This document shows positions 58,401 through 64,000 of a stretch of DNA of 64,000 bases, piece after piece. The notes under the pieces are model-generated. The model was not told where the DNA came from and searched no databases. It saw nothing but the letters and a program-made list of their open reading frames with translations. Both the position numbers and the translations under genes were made by a program. Each line of letters opens with the position of its first letter. Position 1 is the stretch's first letter. Location of the stretch: positions 17,622,884-17,686,883 of the forward strand of contig OX243822.1 in the NCBI GenBank assembly GCA_945859605.1, read 5' to 3'. This DNA comes from Lumbricus rubellus (taxonomy: Eukaryota > Annelida > Clitellata > Crassiclitellata > Lumbricidae).

Positions 58401-61400
58401 GATCGCATTGGAAGTGAACTGAAGGCAATGATTCAGTCTCCGCCTGGTTATCATTTCGTTGGAGCAGACGTCGATTCGCAGGAACTCTGGATTGCAGCCA
58501 TCTTGGGAGATGCCTACTTTGCCGGAGAGCACGGTACCAGTCTACTTAATTGATTTAGCTCATTTATTCAATTCATTTATTGTAACCATCAACCATAAAC
58601 AATAGTCATATTACAAGATGCTTCACATAATCGGATGGCAACAAGGAAGGTCCTAAAGGATGAATATCCCGCTAACAGGGACACCTATTTGTGACCCGGT
58701 CTATGAAAAGGGACCACAACGCGGGAATGGACTTATGTATACCACCATGATCAGCACAAAATTCTGAAAAGAATGATGTATTATGTGACACAGCACTATT
58801 ATCTTTTCTATTTTTTGTAGACTTTACAACGTGATGTACCTGAAATACGAGATCTTCGGAAAAACGCAATTGAAGTTATTTGAAGTTACAAATGCTCATT
58901 GAACCTTACACTTTATATTTAGAAACATGGAAATCAAAGCACTGCATAGACATGTAGAATGAATTATTTAGCGCATTACTATAATTATAATCATAGATTC
59001 ATCATTAAAACCGTTTCCAAAAATATTCTACTGTCATAATACCCCGACATTAAGGATGCCGCCTTGCGGTCCCTTTTATGTGCTCTAATATTACAATAAG
59101 AAAACCTAATAATATCAAATGATTTCTGTGAACCATTATGAAAATTTGATAGACAAAAGAGTCATCTAGCGAATCCCAGTGAAAACCCGATTTCGATATT
59201 TCGATGGGTGACCATGTTCTAAAGGCCTGTATCTCGGTAAATAAATCCCGCGTTGTGGTCCCTTTTCATAGACCGGGTCACATTTACATGTGCAATTTTA
59301 ACTGATGGTTAAACGGTTGACATCATGAATTGAACATTAGGCTAAAAAACAGTATGAAATGACAATTATGACAGTATGAATTGACAATTAATGTATAATA
59401 TAAATAATTATAGTTATATTGCACTTGCTGCATGCAAAATGGCAATAAATATGAATCTCAGAAGCAAAACCAGTGTTGATGAACAACTTGTCTGCATCTA
59501 TTAAAAGAATTGCATAAGAGGTTTGAGGCCACAATAATTGTTTTAACGACAGCATTCTGCCACTTTTATCTACCGTAACTACCAGAGGTTTTATTTGTTA
59601 ACTGCCTCTGTGTTTCGTGATGGTCTTTGTCTTTGTCCATCGTTTTGATTTGATGTTTGATTTGATTTTTCGTTTGATTCGTTTCAGGGTGCAGTGCGTT
59701 TGGATGGATGACTCTTCAGGGAAACAAAGCGGAGGGAACCGATCTCCACAGCAAGACCGCTCATCTCGTCGGAATTACACGCGAACATGCCAAGGTCAGC
59801 ATCTGGTGACCTTTTGAATTCATTCATTCATTCGTTTGTTCAATCAATCAATAAATCAATCAATATTCATTTATTCAATAGATCTATAACAAATGCACGT
59901 ATACAAACAAACAATCTAGCAGAGATAGACACAACTAGTAATTTATGTATTCATTCACACTTAATATTAATTTTCTATTATTCGCTTCAGCTCGAATAAG
60001 TTGAAAAAAATTACAGATGCCTTTTGCGTGCAGGTGAGGAGGACCCTGCATCTGTAATTTTTTTAATCTCAACCCATTCAGAGCTGAGACAAATTTTGCT
60101 ACGTGATTTCTGAATGTTACAAGTTGCGATCTATTTTCTAGCTTGATACTGAGAATTAACTAAATTGATTGATTCATTCATTGATTGAATGATTGATTCA
60201 TTGATTGATTGGTTCATTATTTGATTGAATGATTGATTGATTAACTGATTGGTCTTTTACAATGGTCTTCAGGTCTTCAACTACGGCAGGATCTACGGAG
60301 CGGGTCAAAAGTTTGCGGAGCAGATGTTGATGAAGTTCAATCATCGTCTGACGAAGGACGAGGCTCGGATGAAAGCGAGGGCGATGTTCCAGGCGACAAA
60401 AGGTAGAAGGGTCAGGTGAGGCAGGCGACACAGCAGCTTATCATTGTCGTCATTAGGTCAATGTGGGGTGCGGTGGTGTAGTGGTGGCGTCGTTGCCTTG
60501 GAGCCGAAAGGTTCGAGGTTCGAATCCACCTCGCCACGTAAGGACCTTGGGCAAGTCCTTCACTCACAATTGCTCAGTGCTTCGGCGTGAAACTCCGATG
60601 CAGTGTCCGCTCTGCATTCGGTAGCGCCTCTGAGTAGAGAGAGCTTGAAGGGACACTATAACAAGTGCACATACAAACAACATACTTACAGAAAGGTCAG
60701 GGTTCAGATGAAGGTCGCGTAGGTCAGTGCGTGTTGAGTCACGTCGGTTCAGATACCTTTGACAGTCATGTCATTAGCACAGTACACGGTTTCCTGGAGT
60801 GTTCTTTATGAAGTCTAGCTGCATGCATACATAATTTCACCTACTCTTTGAGTGTTTTTTTGTTCTGTTTGCATGAACTGCAACTGTCCAAAATTGAGCC
60901 CTTCCTGTGGTGGACTTATTGGTCTTGTGGTGGGCCCAGTGTTGTCTCTCTTTATTCTCTACACCGCTCCTTTAAATCATCTTATAGAATCCTCCTCCAT
61001 CAACCACCATCTTTACGCAGACGACACCCAACTAAACACTAGTTGTCCTTGTCCCCAAGCTCTTTTCCCATCCCTTTTGCTCACCTGCTCTTTCCAATCC
61101 CCCCCCAATTTGCTCAGCTACTCAATGTGGTCATTTATGTCTGCTTCATGAGGCTCTTGCTGAAGCATTTTTTCATTAAATTTAGAACTGAACATTTTTG
61201 CAGTGCTAGAGTTGTTAGCAGTTCTGAGTAGTCCCCTTTGAAGATGAGTCACCATAGAAATTCTTGAATGAATGAATACTCTGAATGTAAATGTGAATGA
61301 ATGAATACTCTGAATGTAATGTGAATGTAATATGAATGAATACTCTGAATGTAAATGTGAATGAATGAATACTCTGAATGTAATGTGAATGTAATATGAA

Positions 61401-62526
61401 TGAATACTCTGAATGTAAATGTGAATGAATGAATGAATGAATACTCTGAATGTAAATGTGAATGAATGAATGAATGAATACTCTGAATGCTAAACTGAAG
61501 TCAAGAACACCTTGAATTGGCGTTATATAAATTCATGAATGAATGAATACTGTGAATGTAAATGTGAATGAATGTCCGAATTAACTCGGAGTAGATATAT
61601 GCAATTGCTTCACCGTGTCTTGTCATACGTTGGTCGGTTTCTTCCGTAGGATTCAACAGCCTGTGAAAAACGATGAGAACTCGGAGGACGATGAACAGTC
61701 CATCTACCGACTGACAAGATGGGAGGGTGGAAGGTAGGTGGACAATCTGATCGGGTTAAAGGTGGGATCGGTAATGAAGTGTTAATGATATTATTTTCGT
61801 TGCCTTGGAATACGAAAGCTGCAGATCAATCCTTTCCATTGATTAACTGATTTTCATGTGGACAGCGTACTCTTTTTATGGCTTAGCTGATAATAAAGGG
61901 TGCTATCTATCTCTGCATGTAATTATAATTAATTAATTAAATAAACGAGACATCTGAGGTTGAAAATAATAATTTAAAAAATTCAGTTGTTGGTAAATGC
62001 GTTCTGGCTAAAAACGTTTTTCTCATGCTGTTATTTCATAGTGGTAGTATGGGTAATTCCATGACATGAGTTCTGGGCCTTAACCCATTACCGACCAAAT
62101 TGTAGTGAATGGTATGGAAATCCTATACCCTCGGTCGATAAAGAGTTAAACAATAAATGGTTTTTAGTGAGTCACACATGTTCAACATGCTGGAAGGAAT
62201 CGCGCGTTCGGAGAAACCTCAAACCCCGGTCCTTGGTTGCTACATAAGCAAAGCGCTTGAACCACGAAATGTCAACACTGAGGTATTATATTATAATATT
62301 ATATTATTATATTTCAACTATTTATACCAATCTACTACTTAAATTATTGTGCAGAAATTTTAGGAAAAACTAAAGGCAGACAGATACAGGTGATGTGAAT
62401 GAGGACATAAGTTAACATCACTTGGATTAACATTAAAGGAGTACTTGAGAAATGACTGAAGACAATGGAGATCATTTATTCGTACCCATTGCCGCCAAAG
62501 GAACTGAGGAACTGGTGGTGATTTTT

Positions 62527-62559
<33 letters not shown>

Positions 62560-62595
62560 ATGATGATTATTATGATGATGATGATGATGATGATT

Positions 62596-62636
<41 letters not shown>

Positions 62637-63672
62637 TATGATGATGATGGTTAGTATAATGAATTGATGCTTAGGATGACAACGATGACGACGATGATGC
62701 TTTATATTTGATGGGCATTGTCATTGTAACTGATATTAGTTATCATTGCATTGTTACCGTGAAGGTTTTTTTTGTCTCGAAGAAGCAGAACTTACTGGGC
62801 AGAAGTTTGAAAAGAATTGCTTATTTGTCTGCAGTTCATGAAAAGTCGAATCAACTGATTAATTGATGATAATGAGAAATATAATTGATTGGTTGATTAA
62901 ATGAATAATTGATAATAATGAGAAATATGATTGATCGATTGATTGATTGATAATAATGAGAAATATGATTGATTGATTGATAATGAGAAATATAGTTGAT
63001 TGATTGATTAATTGATAATAGTGAGAAATATGATTGATTGATTGATAATAATGAGAAATATGATTGATTGATTGATTGATTGGTTGATAACAATGATATT
63101 TCCTTACACACTGTGCTTGTTCCCCGCAGTTCATGACAAGTCGAATCAACTGATTAATTGATGATAATGAGAAATATAATTGATTGGTTGATTAAATGAA
63201 TAATTGATAATAATGAGAAATATGATTGATTGATTGATTGATAATAATGAGAAATATGATTGATTGATTGATAATGAGAAATATAGTTGATTGATTGATT
63301 AATTGATAATAGTGAGAAATATGATTGATTGATTGATAATAATGAGAAATATGATTGATTGATTGATTGATTGGTTGATAACAATGATATTTCCTTACAC
63401 ACTGTGCTTGTTCCCCGCAGTTCATGACAAGTCGGATCAACTGGGTCGTGCAGAGTTCAGCGGTTGACTACCTCCATCTCATGCTCGTCTGCATGCGATG
63501 GATGCTCGAGACGTTCCGCATCGACGGACGGTTCTGCATCAGCATCCACGACGAAGTTCGATACCTCGTCCGCAGTGACGACCGATATCGAGCGGCGTTG
63601 GCGCTCCAAATCACCAATCTACTCACGAGATCCATGTTCGCGTATAAGCTTGGAATGACGGATCTTCCACAG
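44753..63672 (+). CDS. POLG: DNA polymerase gamma catalytic subunit (3' end outside window)
   Basis: Mitochondrial family A polymerase with proofreading exonuclease; it copies mtDNA in the matrix. Exons: 44753-45366, 46022-46217, 46934-47092, 47779-47919, 50824-50903, 51171-51353, 51946-52015, 52810-52940, 53501-53770, 54624-54810 (end uncertain), 55162-55245, 56010-56167, 56873-56926, 57732-57849, 58398-58533, 59688-59794, 60273-60415, 61650-61733, 62168-62282, 63421-63672. They sum to 3282 nt, 1094 codons, in phase throughout. The N-terminus is Arg-rich without acids (matrix targeting). Exo I VFDIEV (about 183-185), Exo [10 protein letters not shown] (about 259), Exo [13 protein letters not shown] (about 379). 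Pol motif [13 protein letters not shown], motif [17 protein letters not shown], motif [10 protein letters not shown]. All catalytic residues are present. The last 60 or so residues lie beyond 64000. The start is the first ATG giving a targeting peptide. The linker between exo and pol domains is Lys/Ser-rich and shorter than in mammals. Confidence 0.96.
46263..46565. repeat. Dispersed repeat with TCAATCAA head
   Basis: It contains GGAAGGCCCTAAAGGGATTA and CCCGCTGTCTAGGGACACC. A related shorter copy is at about 58560-58690. It lies in POLG intron 2. Confidence 0.5.
46603..46673. repeat. TTAACCC hairpin element (copy 4)
   Basis: TTAACACTTTAATGCCGAG and CGGCATTAAAGGGTTAA are complementary. The loop contains AATGGTATGGGAAATCC, also in copy 5. 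Confidence 0.7.
47233..47509. repeat. 30-bp inverted repeat pair
   Basis: CTGGATAGTTAG-TGCCAGTAG at 47233 is met by its reverse complement ending at 47509, with about 215 bp between. Confidence 0.6.
47976..49095. mobile_element. hAT-type element, 1120 bp, with GGAAAGTTTCC arrays
   Basis: The 8-bp repeat TCGATACC flanks it at 47968-47975 and 49096-49103. The ends are TAGTG-TGT and ACATCACTA. Behind each end lies a tandem run of GGAAAGTTTCC-type palindromes. The interior is AT-rich, without a transposase, and has a 47-bp direct duplication near 48435-48530. It lies in POLG intron 4. Confidence 0.75.
49429..49620. mobile_element. hAT-type MITE, 192 bp
   Basis: The ends are CATAGGCGTACG and CGTACGCCTATG, exact complements. 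The 8-bp repeat CTGGCACA flanks it at 49421-49428 and 49621-49628. Confidence 0.85.
52100..52665 (+). mobile_element. LINE/SINE 3' remnants in POLG intron 7
   Basis: Fragments such as GCTCCTCTGTCTGGGAGTAG and CTGAGTAGTAGCC...CAATTCTTGTAATG match the tail found near 10300 and 61230. A TTAGTTAG run lies near 52490. Confidence 0.4.
53790..54240 (+). mobile_element. Probable LINE 3' remnant in POLG intron 9
   Basis: One + frame gives [18 protein letters not shown] sequence with FKKKIKRLF, the usual ORF2 end. A 3' tail AGCACTATAGAAATTACTCA follows near 54204. Heavily decayed. Confidence 0.35.
55396..55500. repeat. (ATT)n plus CAAGGTCACACCG dispersed repeat
   Basis: An ATT run leads into CAAGGTCACACCGAAATGTGAATCT. 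The same arrangement recurs at 63725-64000, cut by the window edge. Confidence 0.6.
55574..55798 (-). mobile_element. tRNA-derived SINE (copy 3)
   Basis: The - strand carries GGTTGCAGGTTCGAATCCC, CAAGTCCTTCACTTGCAATTG and the tail GAGGCGCTATAGCAAGTGC. The A box is worn. Confidence 0.75.
56393..56690. repeat. ~147-bp tandem duplication in POLG intron 12
   Basis: Two copies start CAGCGGGATTGTCCATCCC at about 56394 and 56541 and are nearly identical for over 110 bp. The lack of divergence indicates a recent event. Confidence 0.9.
57405..57625 (+). mobile_element. tRNA-derived SINE (copy 4)
   Basis: GCGTGGTGGTGTACTG, then GCATTTTCGAATCCACC, then TTCACTCGCAATTGCTCATG and a degenerate AAGAGACGCTGATAACAAGT tail. 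It lies in POLG intron 13, after a GTTACC-rich tract at 57210-57400. Confidence 0.75.
58690..59282. mobile_element. 593-bp element with ~37-bp perfect terminal inverted repeats
   Basis: It starts TGTGACCCGGTCTATGAAAA and ends in the exact complement TTTTCATAGACCGGGTCACA; identity extends through GGGACCACAACGCGGGA. The target duplication is unclear, so the superfamily is not assigned. It lies in POLG intron 15. Confidence 0.75.
60004..60064. other. Short hairpin in POLG intron 16
   Basis: AAAAAAATTACAGATGC pairs with GCATCTGTAATTTTTTT across a 27-base loop that includes GCAGG...CCTGC. A stem of about 17 bp. Confidence 0.5.
60466..60685 (+). mobile_element. tRNA-derived SINE (copy 5, best preserved)
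   Basis: GGTGCGGTGGTGTAGTGG, GGTTCGAGGTTCGAATCC, GGACCTTGGGCAAGTCC, CTCACAATTGCTC, then the tail GAAGGGACACTATAACAAGT. All blocks are in order. It lies in POLG intron 17. Confidence 0.85.
60850..61275 (+). mobile_element. LINE reverse-transcriptase fragment and 3' tail
   Basis: The + frame at about 60930-61035 reads [18 protein letters not shown] and [10 protein letters not shown], the RT catalytic YADD block of a non-LTR retrotransposon. A shifted, decayed segment and the tail GAGTAGTCCCCTTTG...TAGAAATTCTTGAATG follow. Truncated and inactive. Confidence 0.8.
61262..61575. repeat. GAATGAATACTCTGAATGTAA minisatellite
   Basis: About eight units of GAATGAATACTCTGAATGTA with spacer variants, growing out of the 3' tail of the LINE fragment. 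Confidence 0.9.
62080..62149. repeat. TTAACCC hairpin element (copy 5)
   Basis: TTAACCCATTACCGACCAA and TCGGTCGATAAAGAGTTAA, with AATGGTATGGAAATCC in the loop. Confidence 0.65.
62525..62650. repeat. (GAT)n repeat in POLG intron 19
   Basis: GATGAT units with TTATGAT interruptions. Confidence 0.9.
62835..63420 (+). repeat. POLG: ~293-bp tandem duplication carrying copies of the POLG exon 20 acceptor
   Basis: Units at 62835-63130 and 63131-63420 are almost identical. Each starts with TTCATGA-AAGTCGAATCAAC, the first bases of exon 20, then TGATTAATTGATG and GATT/AATGAGAAATAT repeats, and ends with TTGTTCCCCGCAG. The true exon starts at 63421 after the third AG. Confidence 0.95.
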
Positions 63673-64000
63673 GTGAGAGCGTTGGAGGTTGTGATGGAGG
63701 GTTTCGTGTGTAGACGATCATTTTTTTGTAGCACATTATTATTATTTTATTATTATTATTATTTTATTATTATTATCATTATTGTTATTATTATAACCAT
63801 CATTTATTTCCGTTACAAACTGTGCAACGCCAACGGGCTTGCTGAACAGTGAACGAGTGACAAAACGCTAGCATAATGTACTAATAGCTAGTTTGATTAC
63901 AACTGCATACTAATACTATTATTCTAATACTATTATTATTATTATTATTAAATAAAACTTGTAACGCGTGCAAGGTCACACCGAGATGTGAATCTTGGGC
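63673..64000. other. Start of the next POLG intron, no exon seen
   Basis: The GTGAGA donor is followed by a (TTA)n tract, about 63735-63800, and a repeat with CAAGGTCACACCGAGATGTG at the right edge. The remaining POLG exon(s) should lie to the right of the window. Confidence 0.6.

Noticed and set aside
60470..60545. tRNA gene
   Set aside because: The A and B boxes are present, but the acceptor and anticodon stems do not close and the unit continues into a shared non-tRNA body. It is a SINE, as are the other copies.

Overview
This is nuclear DNA from an intron-rich, repeat-rich animal. Spliced genes with GT-AG introns, tRNA-derived SINEs, hAT and Tc1/mariner elements and long tri/tetranucleotide arrays show this. 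A SUEL-type lectin gene and the frequent AGGCCTA word suggest a marine invertebrate, possibly an echinoderm; the species-level guess is inference. No prokaryotic, organellar or viral gene was seen.

Layout. (1) 2636-14422, + strand: a six-exon gene for a membrane protein with signal peptide, SUEL lectin domain, CUB-like domain, sushi-like module, one membrane span and a Pro/Ser/Gly-rich tail. All exon phases join, giving 705 residues. (2) 14423-20134: SINEs, minisatellites and a foldback transposon. (3) 20135-25376, + strand: squalene synthase (FDFT1) copy A, eight exons, with a 1-nt insertion and stop in exon 2. (4) 25377-34788: a spacer of nested hAT elements, two relics of squalene synthase exon 1 and large microsatellites. 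(5) 34789-42416, - strand: squalene synthase copy B, eight exons, full frame (414 residues), but with proline where the family has a catalytic phenylalanine. Two mariner-type elements lie in its last intron. (6) 42417-44752: the gap between two head-to-head genes. (7) 44753 to beyond 63672, + strand: POLG, the catalytic subunit of mitochondrial DNA polymerase gamma, 20 exons seen, final exon(s) outside the window.

The three gene families are not one pathway: squalene synthase makes the first committed sterol precursor at the ER, POLG copies mtDNA, and the lectin protein is probably a cell-surface receptor. What unites the window is structural change. An inverted segmental duplication produced two squalene synthase copies with different lesions. 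Tandem repeats have grown out of three exon edges (a donor, a stop codon and an acceptor). At least eleven hAT-type insertions still show 8-bp target duplications. Two foldback elements with arrays of CGCGC-containing units show 9-bp duplications.
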